A stretch of DNA of 64,000 nt from Isochrysis galbana (lineage: Eukaryota; Haptophyta; Isochrysidales; Isochrysidaceae): NCBI GenBank assembly GCA_018136815.1, contig CM030932.1, positions 2,440,234 through 2,504,233 of the forward strand. The letters run 5' to 3'. Shown in pieces: positions 18,668 through 29,069 of the stretch. Position 1 is the stretch's first letter, and each line of letters begins with the position of its first letter. The notes beneath the pieces are model-generated. The model made no database searches. It saw only the letters and a program-made list of their open reading frames with translations, and had not been told where the DNA came from. The position numbers and the translations under genes are program-made.

Positions 18668-21373
18668 ATGGCGCCAGATCTAATGGAGGCCGACGACTGT
18701 GAGACGCCTTCCACCCGCTAGCGCACGCCCGCGCAGCAGCTGAGATGAAAAGACTTCCCCCCCCACCCCCGCCACCCCCGCTATCCCGCCACCCCCGCCA
18801 CCCCGCCCCACTCTACCCACCCCCAACCTCCACCCGCGAGCCACCGCTCTGCGCGCTGCCAGGCCGCCTTGGCTGCCTGCTGCCTCAGCCTGAGCCCTCG
18901 CGCCCCGTCGAGTGGTACAGGTTGCCCCCTATGCATGGAGGACCTGGACATCACCGACCGCAACTTCAGACCATGCAAGTGCGGCTACCAGATCTGCCTC
19001 TTTTGCTACAGGCACATCAAGGACGACCTCAACGGACTGTGCCCTGCCTGCCGCACACCATATGACGACTCCAACGTCACCTTCGTCGCTCCAGATCCGC
19101 AAGAGTAAGTGGCGGCAGTGGCGCTTACAAGGCTTCTAGACCGCTACATCCCGCCCATCCTGTGAGGCAGCGGCTCTGCACTTTCCCGCTCTTGTGCGTC
19201 CTTTCGGTCTGACACGCGGCGGCTCGTGTGCCATTTCAGAATGAAGAAACTCGCTGCAGAGAAGAAGGCCAAGGAGGCCAAGGAGAAGAAAGAGCAGGCG
19301 GCGCGGGAGGCCAAAGAGAAGCGTGAGGCCGAGATGAAGTCGCGGCAGGAGGCGCAAGTGCAAGCGAGGGCTGCGGCCGCAGCTTCAGCTGTGTCGGGCC
19401 AGTCGCATGGGTGCGGGATGGTGGGCGGCAACGCTGGCAGCAGCACGAGCCCGGCCTCTGGTCCTTTGGGGCATGGCGTTGGTGGTCCCAACGCGGCGGG
19501 ATCGCGCCAGCCTCCTCGTCCTACCGCAGTGCCTCCAATCGTCAATCGGCCGGCGCCACCGTTGCCTCAGCGTGCGGTCATCTCGGTGACAGGACTCTCG
19601 CCGCGCATTGCCAAGGAGGAGATCATGCGCCGGCAGGAGTACTTCGGCCAGTATGGGAAGATCATGCGCGTCGTCCTGAACAACACGCCCTCGAACACAC
19701 CCGGGCCGCCCTCATTCTCATGCCAGATCACTTACTCGTCGCGTGAGGAGGCCGAGCAGGCCATTCTGGCAGTGGACGGCGTGCATCTGGACGGCCGTAA
19801 GCTCAAGGCGATGCACACCCCCACTCCAGTTGCACCTCAGGCGCCTGTGGCGCCGTCGCCAGGCCAGCTCGCAGGCTCGCGAATGCCGAGTGTTTCATCC
19901 GACTCGGATCTTCCCATGTCGGATCACACGGCCCAAGCCTCGGCGGTTGCGAATGCTGCGACATCTGTGCGCGAGGCGGCCTCTCGTGATGCGGCCCTCG
20001 CTCGGAACGAGCCTCCCGCTCTGGTTGGCTCGCGCAGTGCTGTGGGAGGTCCTGTCGGCCCAGTAGGGTCGGCGGCTGCGGTGGGCTCTCGTGAGACCGC
20101 GGCTGTCGTACGCCCGATGGGCTTGCGCGCTCCAGCGCAACAGCAAGACCGTGTGGCGCCTTTGGATGATCGGGTGGCACCCCCGCCGCAGCATGGTGAC
20201 TTGGGGAAGAGTGGTGGATGGATGCCGACCGCTCCCGGGGACATGGTGCCGCCAGTTGGGACGATTGGGTCAGGAGTTGCGGTCGCCGCGTCGAGCGGTC
20301 CAAGCGCTCTCCTCGAAAGTAGTGCCGACTCATTGCTCGGCGTGGCTGGCGTCAATGGCGGGAGTGGGCGCCCTGGGGCGCTGGCGTCACTGGGTGCCGA
20401 TTTGGGCCCGCCGCTGAACCTTGGTAGCGACTTGGACCCTGTTCTGCTCGGCTCGGGCTTCGAGGCACTGCTCTCTGGCTTGGCGGAGGATGACGATAAC
20501 TCGGAGGACATGCCAAAGAACTCCCGGTTCGCGCGATTCTTCAAGATGGAAGACGGCGACGAGGCGGACGATGCTGGTGCTCCATCAGCACTGCGCGAGC
20601 TCGGCGGTGTGCCACTTGGCCCAGGACCACCCAAAGGGGCAATCCCGACACAGCAGCAGCCGGCCGCAGGAGCCGCGGCCTCCAAGCACGAAGATTGGCA
20701 ACAGGGCTTCCGGGCCCTCTTGCCTAATGTCAACATCTCCTTTTCTGGGAGCGGCGCAAGCGGCTTGGGCGCGCTCGCACTCGGAGGGCTCGACTCGATC
20801 GCCGGCTTCTCCAATGGCTCAAACGGCGCGGGGTCGCGACTGGGCGCCTTCGAGGGCGTGGGTATGGGTGGTCAGTCGGACGCCACGACGCTGGCGACCA
20901 GCGGCTCGACCCTCGACGGACTTGGTGGCCACATGACGCCAGGCGCAGACCTGCTCGCACAGCTTGCGAGCGGGGGCAACATCAGCTCGCTTGCTGGGCT
21001 TGGTGGGGCGCCCCTGAGCAGTGCGCCACTCCCGCTCTCCTCGCAGCTCCAGAACCTCCTGCAGGGCACTGGAAGCGATACCGGCATTCCCTCGAGCAGC
21101 GATGTCGGAGCCAGCCTACACTCGCTCTTTGGGGGCGCGGGTAGTGGCAACGGCCTCATCCCAGGATGGGCCTCCGCAGAGGTCCTACCTGGGAGAGACG
21201 ACACGGACCCAATTGCCGCTTTGGCAGCTGCGGCCAACCTCTCGGTGGGCAAAGGAGGCAACAAGAAGGAACCCATCGGTATGGCTGCGGCGAACCGCAA
21301 CGATAAGCCCAAGAAACGCGGCGGGTCGGGGAACCGTGGTGGCAAGGTGGAGATGAAGCCGTCTCAGAAATGA
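18668..21373 (+). CDS. CNOT4: NOT4/CNOT4-like RING-RRM ubiquitin ligase, three exons
   Basis: Exons 18668-18698, 18921-19104 and 19240-21373 give 782 residues; introns have donors GTGAGACG and GTAAGTGG and acceptors GGTACAG and TTTCAG. The tiny first exon is inferred because it gives a clean start and completes the RING. The RING has the C4C4 spacing of NOT4: C12, C15, C29, C31, C36, C39, C51, C54, with G-Y-Q-I-C and N-G-L-C-P-A-C. A charged Lys/Glu helix (73-115) and an RRM (about 183-263, with the CNOT4-type E-Y-F-G-x-Y-G-K-I and N-N-T) follow. NOT4 is the RING E3 ligase of the CCR4-NOT complex and acts in mRNA decay and translation quality control. The CCCH zinc finger that usually follows the RRM is absent. 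Residues 264-782 are Gly/Ser/Leu-rich and look disordered, ending in a Lys/Arg-rich tail. Confidence 0.88.
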
Positions 21374-22367
21374 AAGGGAGGACGGAGAGCTAGACGCGCA
21401 GTTTCGGCTATAGAGCTGTGCTTGCCCTCGCGCCGGCTCAGATGGACATACACACAAGGCGCCGCGATCATCATCTGGCAGATGGGTGACGCGGCGTGCT
21501 TGAGTGAGGGTCGATGGGTGACCGACAGGCAAGTAGTACCTTCTCAGTCGCAGGTGTTGGGATGGAACACCGGTGCGAGATCTGGAGGGGAAGGGTAAGA
21601 CCCTCGAGGGAGAGGGGAGGCAGTAGCAATGTTGGCTGAGGCAAGTCCGCACGCCGAAAGGAGAGCTCACTTTTGGCGCTCCGTGGTGCTTGCCTCCCGG
21701 CGGCAAGATCGAGAAACGTGAGGTCGTTGGCACATTGCGGAGAGAGTTGAGGGGATATTGCCCGGTCGACCGCGCCGTGAGGAGGACTCACTCTCGGCAC
21801 GAGCGGGACAGTTGGCTCTTGATATAGAGGAGATAGCGTTCCTAAAAAAATTACGGTGCTGACTTATGTGCCCTACGATGGGCATAGAGAGAATACGCAA
21901 AACAGAATCTGCAGTCGACATTCTGAGACGAGGCTTCGTGTCTCTTGTTGCTTGTTGCGCCAACGATTCGGTCGCGAATAGGCGGTGTCCACTGTGGCGA
22001 TGTAGGGGTGTGTGCCCACCACTCACGGGGAGTTTTCTTTTTTTGTTCAAGTGAAAACCGACATTGAAGGTGGCGGGCGTCGCTGCCGGGCCTTGGCGCC
22101 CAGAGCCTGTCGGTGGTGCGGCGGCGCACCACCGTGGCCAGATGCCGCGATCAGGTATGGAGCCTCCCCACACGCACACGACCCCAGCACACCGCCGGGC
22201 GCGATCCACCGCGCGGCCGCGCCGCCCACAGCCTCCAAAGCACCGCCTCGCACTCACGCTCGCACACGCTCACGAGGGGGTGGGTGAGAGCGATGCACAG
22301 CGGCGGCCGAGGGCGCCCTCCCCAGTGCCCATGGAGCAGCCGCTGTCGAAGCGGCCGCGTCCGCCCA
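21374..22367. other. 3' flank of the NOT4-like gene; no gene supported
   Basis: Frames exist on both strands but none looks like protein. A short frame at 22146-22399 (+) runs into the next repeat and may be a truncated N-terminus. Nothing else is seen. Confidence 0.4.
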
Positions 22368-23084
22368 TGTGGAAATCAAAGCCGCAGCTTGGATTGTAAC
22401 GAGATGAACGAGATGTAACGAGATGGCCTGATGGCCCGACGACGAGATGAACGAGATGGCCTTGATGGCCCGACGAGATGAACGAGATGGCCCTGGGGCC
22501 CGACGAGATGAACGAGATTTTCGGGTAACGGAACTGGACGAGGAGTTTCCCCACTAAGCTTGGTCGTAATGCGGTGAAACCGATTTGCAGACAAGCGGGA
22601 AACCGGGGCGGAAGGAACTGGCAAGGAAGCTGGCAGGAAGGCAGAGGAAATGTCTTGGCAAGGCGACGGAGGCAGGATTTTAACGGTAGACGGAGTGCAG
22701 AATTTTAACGGTAGGAAGGCAGGAATTTTTTAACAGTAGGAAGAGGCAGGATTTCTAACGGTAGAAGAAGAGCGTGGAATTTAACTGTAGAAGAAGAGCG
22801 GAGAGGAGAAGGAGCGGGGCTCAAACTGCAGAGCGCTCCGTCCGGACTCGAACTCGCGACCCAGAGCAAAAGGTTGGTGGAGGCGGTGGGTTGAACCACT
22901 ATGCCACGCGAGAGTTTACGTAGCCATAGGGCCGATGGGAAGGGCTGAGAACCGCCCTATATACTCTGGGTTTTTGTCTCTTCTTTTTCACTTTTCTTCT
23001 TCTTTCTTCCTCTGTTCTTTTTACTGTTTTACTGTTTTTTTTACTGTTATTTCTTTTTGCCTCTGAGACATCGCGAATGCGACA
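22368..23084 (-). repeat. 717-bp direct repeat, copy 1, with tRNA-like Pol III boxes
   Basis: Copy 1 of a near-identical pair (copy 2 at 23150-23866, offset 782 bp, 65-bp spacer). The left end holds ATGAACGAGATGGCC-type tandem words. On the minus strand a tRNA-like stretch (22912-22843) has an A box TGGCATAGTGG (22906-22896) and a B box GAGTTCGAGTCC (22855-22844), so a tRNA-derived SINE is likely. The acceptor stem does not pair, so it is not a working tRNA gene. Confidence 0.8.
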
Positions 23085-23149
23085 CCCCCCGACTTAATCA
23101 CGAGCGTCCTCGCGAGCCTTCTGCAAGCGGAATCCTTATGTCTCTAAAT

Positions 23150-23866
23150 TGTGGAAATCAAAGCCGCAGCTTGGATTGTAACGAGATGAACGAGATGTAA
23201 CGAGATGGCCTGATGGCCCGACGACGAGATGAACGAGATGGCCTTGATGGCCCGACGAGATGAACGAGATGGCCCTGGGGCCCGACGAGATGAACGAGAT
23301 TTTCGGGTAACGGAACTGGACGAGGAGTTTCCCCACTAAGCTTGGTCGTAATGCGGTGAAACCGATTTGCAGACAAGCGGGAAACCGGGGCGGAAGGAAC
23401 TGGCAAGGAAGCTGGCAGGAAGGCAGAGGAAATGTCTTGGCAAGGCGACGGAGGCAGGATTTTAACGGTAGACGGAGTGCAGAATTTTAACGGTAGGAAG
23501 GCAGGAATTTTTTAACAGTAGGAAGAGGCAGGATTTCTAACGGTAGAAGAAGAGCGTGGAATTTAACTGTAGAAGAAGAGCGGAGAGGAGAAGGAGCGGG
23601 GCTCAAACTGCAGAGCGCTCCGTCCGGACTCGAACTCGCGACCCAGAGCAAAAGGTTGGTGGAGGCGGTGGGTTGAACCACTATGCCACGCGAGAGTTTA
23701 CGTAGCCATAGGGCCGATGGGAAGGGCTGAGAACCGCCCTATATACTCTGGGTTTTTGTCTCTTCTTTTTCACTTTTCTTCTTCTTTCTTCCTCTGTTCT
23801 TTTTACTGTTTTACTGTTTTTTTTACTGTTATTTCTTTTTGCCTCTGAGACATCGCGAATGCGACA
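23150..23866 (-). repeat. 717-bp direct repeat, copy 2
   Basis: Same sequence as copy 1 with matching ends (TGTGGAAATC ... GCGACA). The A and B boxes fall at 23688-23678 and 23637-23626. The near-perfect identity means a very recent duplication, or an assembly duplication. The 65-bp spacer is not part of the repeat. Confidence 0.8.
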
Positions 23867-23967
23867 GCCCACCGAGGCCGAGCAGGTGCGTGCGACTCCG
23901 GTCGCGCCACACGGCCCGTGGCCCCGGCCACACCACCCATGGCAGCCATGCTGGCCTCCCCGCATGG

Positions 23968-24462
23968 CAGTGTTGGGGCAACAGCGCGCCAGCTTGCACC
24001 GATGTTGGAGCTATCACTGGCGCCAGTAGCTGATGACAGCTATCGGTGGTCTGCGAGCTGGCGCCAGATCGTTGGTGGGAAGAGCTAGTCATGCCAGCTA
24101 GCCCCAGCTCTGGAGGGCAGAGGGTGGGGGAGAAAGGTCACCAATTGTAAATTATACAGTATAAATCGTTATTTTCCCGCTGGTGGAGACGCAAAGCACA
24201 CCCCGGCAGCTTAATGTGAACTGGTGAGATCATGTCATGTGTGGGGTCACGGTTCGAGTCTGGTCGGCCATCTACTTCCGCGATGTAGGGGCTTACCGAG
24301 GGCGGCCCGTGGCTCCTTACTTGTAGTTTTTGCTTCCTTTCTTGTTTTTTTTTAACATCGCTCATTATTTGCTGAGAACTGGCGAGCTGGCGCCAGTTGC
24401 CAGTTGAGATGGAACTGGCACTGGCGCCAAACACCGGTGCCAGTACTGTTGCCCCAACACTG
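23968..24462. mobile_element. Non-autonomous hAT-type miniature element
   Basis: The 495-bp element has inverted ends CAGTGTTGGGGCAACAG (23968-23984) and its complement (24446-24462). Both flanks carry CCGCATGG (23960-23967 and 24463-24470), a perfect 8-bp target duplication as made by hAT transposases, and the end starts with the hAT-typical CAGTG. Inside are several GGCGCCAG words near both ends. There is no transposase frame. Boundaries are certain to the base; the hAT class is a strong inference. Confidence 0.85.
24212..24352 (+). other. tRNA-like Pol III segment inside the miniature element
   Basis: A B-box-like GGTTCGAGTC at 24252-24261 lies about 40 bases after an A-box-like TTAATGTGAACTGG, and a run of nine T residues (24345-24353) could stop Pol III. 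It does not fold into a full tRNA by eye. A SINE remnant carried in the element is my inference. Confidence 0.35.
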
Positions 24463-24470
24463 CCGCATGG

Positions 24471-24724
24471 GCCATGGGGGGGCCAGCAGACTGCTGCTGC
24501 TGCTGGCAGCACCCCATCGGTGTTAGACTCAAGCAGCCACTCTTCCATTTGGCATGCCCTTGGCCTCGCCGAAAGGCTCGCGTAGCAAGAAGCGACGTTC
24601 CGCACTAATCGATCATCTGAAGGTACGATCGATCAGTATAGGTCACCCACGGCGAACACAGAAGCATGCTGAAACAACGAAACCCTGAAATAACTTTACG
24701 ATAAATAAACAGGTCACTCAGCAG
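24471..24724. other. No gene seen
   Basis: Contains a (CTG)n-like run at 24491-24506 and AT-richer DNA. Nothing else is supported. Confidence 0.4.
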
Positions 24725-24907
24725 TCAGCAGCACAGTGACGGATTGGAGGTTACGGATGGGACGGAGGGGATCGGAAGGTACGGAAGGTAGGCGGCGGGA
24801 GGCACGGCATTTTGGACATTGGCGGGTTGGACGGGCTGATCCACCTCAATGGCGGGAGGATGGATAGCGGGCAGTGGTGAGGGCGAGCGGGACGACGGGG
24901 CGGACAT
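24725..24907 (-). pseudogene. Short gag-start-like frame after a leader
   Basis: A 60-residue frame starts at 24907 (M-S-A-P-S-S-R-S-P-S), Pro/Ala/Val-rich. It follows a pyrimidine-rich stretch on the same strand (25392-24910) that itself follows family A. This matches the leader-then-short-frame layout seen at 3100-4356 and 10666-11725. No conserved domain. Confidence 0.3.
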
Positions 24908-25403
24908 AGCGGTATCGAGTGCGAGTGGGTGAGTGAGTTGGATTTGAGATTTGATTGGTGTTGTAAGATTGCTTGTTACGACGGGAGCGAGAAGCGAGAG
25001 CGAGAACGAGGGAGCGAGGAGCAACTGGGGTGACGAACGAGGGCGACAGAGGCCGATAGGATCCCAATCCGACTAGTCCGACAACAATCCGAGACACGCA
25101 CACTCGACTTTCACCCAACATCCCCATCCCCCCACACTAACGTATCTTTCCCCACTTGGGCGGGGAAGACACAGAAGGAAGGAAACAAGGAAGAGAAAGC
25201 CGACAAGAGAGCGACGATGCGACGGAAGAGCCGACGGCGAACGGCACGTGCGTAAACCGAAAAGGGCGAGAGGGTAGGTAGGCTTTGCGCGGGGGAGAAG
25301 TCCGCAGCGACGAACACCTACGACGAGAGCGAGAGCAGGCGCGACAGGAGGGAGCTGAGAACACGCAGCTGAGGACAGGTGCACTCCGCTCGGCTCGGAC
25401 CCC
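24908..25403 (-). other. Retroelement-like leader, minus strand
   Basis: On the minus strand this is C/T-rich (TCGCTCTCGC-type words, TCTTCCTTGTTTCCTTCC), without a convincing protein. It starts directly at the CTTAGGGGCCCGGG end of family A. Confidence 0.35.
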
Positions 25404-25550
25404 CCACATGACCCGGGCCCCTAAGTAGAGCACGAGGGGAGTTGCCGCAAGGCGGGAAATGAGGGTGAGGAAGGGAAGGGGGCGTGGCTACGAGGAAATG
25501 TGGTTCAGTGCCACGTGTGAGGCGAGAATTTTAAAAGGTTTTTTTTTCAT
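25404..25550 (-). repeat. Dispersed repeat family A, copy 4
   Basis: Reverse complement of the 5918 and 13447 copies: GGGCCCCTAAGTAGAGCACGAGGGGAG, then GGGCGTGGCTACGAGG, GTGAGGCGAGAATTTTAAAAGG. Family A ends where the leader begins, so it may be the terminal repeat of that element family. Confidence 0.6.
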
Positions 25551-25719
25551 TGGGCATGCCTTATGGCAGAGGCCCCTCTCGCCCTGGCAAGGGCCGCGCT
25601 GCTCCGGCAGCGCGGCCCGAGGCCGGGTGGCCCCTATGGGCACACAATGCACACCATTGTACCGAACAACATACCCTCCAAAGACACCAACCTCCCCACG
25701 CACATCAATCACACGACAC

Positions 25720-25975
25720 GCACGAGACACGAGAGGGCGTGCTGGGGTGCGCAGGGTCGGTGCGTGCACTGGGGGGAGGACAAATATCGAGAGGAGGGGG
25801 CAGTGCCCCCTCCCCCCGCAGCACTCGGACTCCTGGCTCGTCAGGCATGGCGGGATTCCGGGACGGAAAAGTTGTCAACTAAGTTGTAAGTTGTAAGTTG
25901 TGTCCAATTAGCTATAGCTAGTGGGGTTGGCTAGGATATAACATTAATTATTATTATTATTATCATCATCATGTG
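25720..25975 (+). repeat. Dispersed repeat family C, copy 1, plus microsatellite
   Basis: Core words GCAGGGTCGGTGCGTGCACTG, GGACAAATATCGAG, GCAGTGCCCCC, ATGGCGGGATTCCGGGAC, GTGTCCAATTAGCTA and GTGGGGTTGGCTAGGA recur in the same order at 40551-40755 (+) and inverted at 44610-44390. It ends in ATTAATTATTATTATTATTATCATCATCATG. Confidence 0.7.
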
Positions 25976-26711
25976 CGTCGCGGGCAGGCGCGCGCGATGA
26001 CTCGCGCGTACTTGGTTGAGTGCGTCGTCAGCGCGCCGGCGCCTCGGGCCGACATCGGCGTTTCCATGGGCACATGGCACATGGCACATCGCCTGCGCCC
26101 TGCGCTAGCGGCCTAGATGGTAGTTGGCAAAGAGGAGGGGAGCGGCGCGCCTTCCACGTCCCTGTCATTTTAACGATAGTAGTGGCAGCTGGGTGCAAAG
26201 TGCCGTGTCCCAAATAGGCGTTGGCCCCGAATCTTCAGATGATTTTTTGTGTTACGCATTCTCATCCAACTCGTATTACGCTGATCGCACAGATCGATCA
26301 TACTCAGAATCAACGTCAACGTCTGCTCGACTACGTTAGATAGCCTGCTGTTATAGTTAATATAGTTAATCTCATCTGAACAACATGAAACAGTGCCCAG
26401 ACTTTAGACTGACGGTGCCTTGGCTTCAAGCGTGAGCTGAATGTTCACACACGAGATCATTGAGTGTTGCCTCTTTAAAGATCTTCACGCCGATTGCCCT
26501 GGTGCCCTGGTTTCACGGAGAGCGGGACCTGTGACGTGTGTTGACCTAGTTCCGCGAACAAGGTGTCCCATCCAAGCCCTCAGGAAGTGGTTGTGGGGTT
26601 GTACTTCGACCAATGTGTTCTGGCTTGGGTTTGAGCTCTGAGGGGCAGTGGCAAAGGGTTCACGTCATATTGAGAAGCTGACGCGCGAACACTCTACCAG
26701 GGCAGTGGCCA
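25976..26711. other. No gene seen; 3' flank of the LYR-motif gene
   Basis: A segment at 26222-26270 (CGAATCTTCAGATGATTTTTTGTGTTACGCATTC) resembles 34118-34150. Otherwise there are short frames only. Confidence 0.4.
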
Positions 26712-27077
26712 CTAGGAAGCGCAGCGCACACCAAAGTTGCCCGTCTCGTCGTTGCGCACCGTCTGCGCAACGTTGTGTCTGAGGAAGACCGCCGCGTCGC
26801 GGGCGTCCTGAACCATGCCCGGCACATCGCTCTCTGACGCCCCAGCGTTCTGCATGAACTGCGTGCGCGTCTCGAGGCGTGCTGCGACGCGTGCCCTGTA
26901 GTCCTCCCCAAAGAGCTCACGCTGCGCCTTGAGCAGCTCGCGGTATGCGCGCGAGCTCTCCGTCGTGAAGCTGCGCCCCAGCGCGCCGACGGCCGGCCTC
27001 GCCGCGCGCCGCAGCATCGCCCAACGCGAATCCAGACGAGCACGAGGGGCATCCTTTCTATCAATAAACAGCGCCAC
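26712..27077 (-). CDS. LYR-motif mitochondrial assembly factor (LYRM7/MZM1-like)
   Basis: The frame has 121 codons from the ATG at 27077. The ATG at 27017 (residue 21) is a better start because it opens directly on a mitochondrial presequence, M-L-R-R-A-A-R-P-A-V-G-A-L-G-R-S-F, giving 101 residues. After it comes S-R-A-Y-R-E-L-L-K-A-Q-R-E-L-F-G, the L/A-Y-R motif plus downstream F of LYR proteins, then R-x-A-A-R-x-E-T-R-x-x-F, and a helix ending F-L-R-H-N-V-A-Q-T-V-R-N. The last block, with E-x-R-x-x-F earlier, is the arrangement in MZM1/LYRM7, the chaperone that inserts the Rieske subunit into respiratory complex III. LYR members are short and diverse, so another member, such as an SDH assembly factor, cannot be excluded. 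Single exon. Confidence 0.6.
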   Translation of the reverse strand: MALFIDRKDAPRARLDSRWAMLRRAARPAVGALGRSFTTESSRAYRELLKAQRELFGEDYRARVAARLETRTQFMQNAGASESDVPGMVQDARDAAVFLRHNVAQTVRNDETGNFGVRCAS

Positions 27078-27483
27078 TTTCTACGAATAAAGCTCCCGCC
27101 GCGCCTAAATCCTAAATTTTAATTTATAAGTTATAAGAAACGTTGATGTCTCAAACTTATTTTCGTTCGTACACCTCTCTGTTACCTATTACCTATGAAC
27201 AGGTAATAGGCCTGGTAGGCCTTTTGACCTCTTAATAGTAGAAGCATATTGCCCCATCCGTAGGTAGGCCGTAGGCCGTAGGGCGTAGGGCGGTCAAACA
27301 TCAAACATCAAAAGTCGCGTTCCGTCAAAAGAGGGCCAGGTGATTTTTTTGTCATCCATATGTGCTCATTTTCTTTTTGGGTAGCCATAATAATAATATT
27401 ATTACGAAGATGAGTACAAAGCTAATTACGCTCCCCCCCCCCCCTCTCAACACACGCGGTAACCCCCCAGCTACCAGCTACGC
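27078..27483. other. AT-rich intergenic segment
   Basis: Holds TGTTACCTATTACCTATGAACAGGTAATAGG, a partial palindrome (ACCTATT / AATAGGT), GTAGGCCGTAGGCCGTAGGGCGTAGGGCGG repeats at 27260-27292, and a C14 run at 27432. It is upstream of the LYR gene. Confidence 0.45.
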
Positions 27484-27810
27484 GGGCTGAGTTTTCATCT
27501 TCTTCGTCTTTTTCTCACATCCCTCTTCCTCGATCCTGTTGTCGATGTCGTTCTGCTGGCAGGCGACGATGTCGCTTGGCTGATCTTGGGTGGCGAGGTC
27601 CGTGACGCACGCCGTGCGCATGATGAGTGGCAATCACATGCGTGAAATCCCCCCCCCGCAGCGCTTGCGCTCGGCGTCCAGTCGACAGGTGGCCGTGTCG
27701 AGCGAGTCGAACGAAACCAGCGAGCAGGAGCACGAGAGGAAAGGACGGAGGACCGTACCGATGCGCGCCGAGTCGCCACCATCGTGAGGAAGACGAGGGC
27801 GAGGAGAGAG
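27484..27810 (-). CDS. Possible small gene, structure unresolved
   Basis: On the minus strand one frame reads D-G-G-D-S-A-R-I-G-T-V, later S-F-D-S-L-D-T-A-T-C-R-L-D-A-E-R-K-R-C, then after a single in-frame TGA continues M-R-T-A-C-V-T-D-L-A-T-Q-D-Q and D-I-V-A-C-Q-Q-N-D-I-D-N-R-I-E-E-E-G-C to a stop at 27484-27486. Both sides are charged, Cys-containing and protein-like, unlike the other frames, which are Ser/Arg low complexity. A short intron around the G9 run at about 27645, an insertion, or a decayed gene would explain the stop. The paired cysteines recall small mitochondrial twin-cysteine proteins, but the spacing does not fit C-x9-C. Unidentified. Confidence 0.28.
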
Positions 27811-28080
27811 TTGGAGGGTGAGCGAGGAGGGAGGAGGGAGGCAGGCAGTAGGAGCCTTCTCTCTCTGGTAGGTCGATGAGAGGGGGGAGGGGGAGACGGG
27901 GGGAGGGGACCCGGGGGAGGGGAGAGACCCAAAGACCTACCAGTTGTTTACGTTAGCGTTTTCGCAATGTACGGTAATAATTTCCCCGGTCCCAGGGGGT
28001 GCCCCCACGGTTCCCGACCGCATCTGCGCCCAGAGTTCCCCCGCGAAAAGAGTGAACGCACGGCGTGCACCTTCCTGGAA
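27811..28080. other. Purine-rich flank, no gene seen
   Basis: G/A-rich to 27930, then a segment sharing GAACGCACGGCGTGCAC with the tandem repeat that follows. Confidence 0.4.
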
Positions 28081-28560
28081 GTTGCTATGCGCACGCACGG
28101 CGACCCCGCGGGGGGGGCCGATGCACATCGCGCCGTGCCCACGCACGGCGTGCACAATGTGATTGCAAGTCATCACACGTGCTGCGCAACGAAACATCTC
28201 TTATATGGCTACTTTGCGTAAATGTGGACCTTAGGGGTACGCATAGGGAAAATGTTGGCATGCGCACGCACGGCGCCCTCGCGAGGGGGGCCGATGCACA
28301 TCGCGCCGTGCACGGCGTGCACAATGTGATTGCAAGTCATCACACGTGCTGCGCAACGAAACATCTCTTATATGGCTATTTTACGTACGTAAATGTGGGC
28401 ATTAGGGGTACGCATATGGAAAAAGTTGGCATGCGCACGCACGGCGTCTCCGCGGGGACCGATGCACATCGCGCCGTACCCATAATAGGTGCCATGGGCA
28501 AATATCTCTTAAATGTATGTTTATATAGTTGTCCACACAGGGGAAAGCGCCGACATGGCG
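28081..28560 (+). repeat. Tandem repeat, unit about 172 bp, three copies
   Basis: Units begin GTTGSYATGCGCACGCACGGCG at 28081, 28254 and 28425 (periods 173 and 171). Each contains CCGATGCACATCGCGCCGT; the first two share GTGCACAATGTGATTGCAAG, CATCACACGTGCTGCGCAACG and AAACATCTCTTATATGGCTA. The third breaks off after about 80 bases but keeps AAATATCTCTTAAATG. No coding role is apparent. Confidence 0.8.
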
Positions 28561-29038
28561 CCCCCCAGGGGCCAGGGGGGGGGGGACACGCGCCGCGGGA
28601 AAGCAGAAAATAAGTTGTTACGCTAGTCTGCATTTAATTGTAAAATAACGCTCTATATACAACTGTGGACATTCGATCGCTCAATTCGACTGATGTCCCA
28701 CAATTGACGGAACGACACCTTTTGCCTGTACGTCGCGCGCCGACTTCGAGTACCCACCTGGGGGCTTCTTCCCCTTGGTGGCCGCTGCATGCCCTGGGGA
28801 GGCTCCAGGCGCCATCGGCGCGTGCGCGTGCTGGCTGCGAAGCGCTGCTGCCTGCGAAGCGATAGCCTCTATGGCCAACTGGCATCCCCTGAGAGCTGGT
28901 CGCCCGCGGGTCAAGCCGGCAAGAGATATCAGATATGTGCCCAAAAAAAGCGGAAGCACCTATTTCGGTGCTTCGGCAGTGAAGAGTGAGGAGATATATA
29001 GCTCACTCTACTCTTCTTCTCTTCTTCTTTCTCTCTCT

Positions 29039-29069
<31 letters not shown>

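Noticed and set aside
17752-18714. 320-codon Pro/Ser/Arg frame between the SBPase-like and NOT4-like genes
   Set aside because: It is a translation of the tandem repeat and purine tract; no folded segment and no homologue-like text.
19924-20814. 296-codon minus-strand frame across the NOT4-like tail
   Set aside because: Antisense shadow of a GC-rich coding exon, with Ser/Pro/Gly low complexity.
22843-22912. tRNA gene
   Set aside because: A and B boxes are present, but acceptor arms do not pair and no clear anticodon loop can be drawn; better read as a tRNA-derived SINE.
28081-28560. CRISPR array
   Set aside because: Units are 172 bp with no short spacer pattern; the DNA is eukaryotic.
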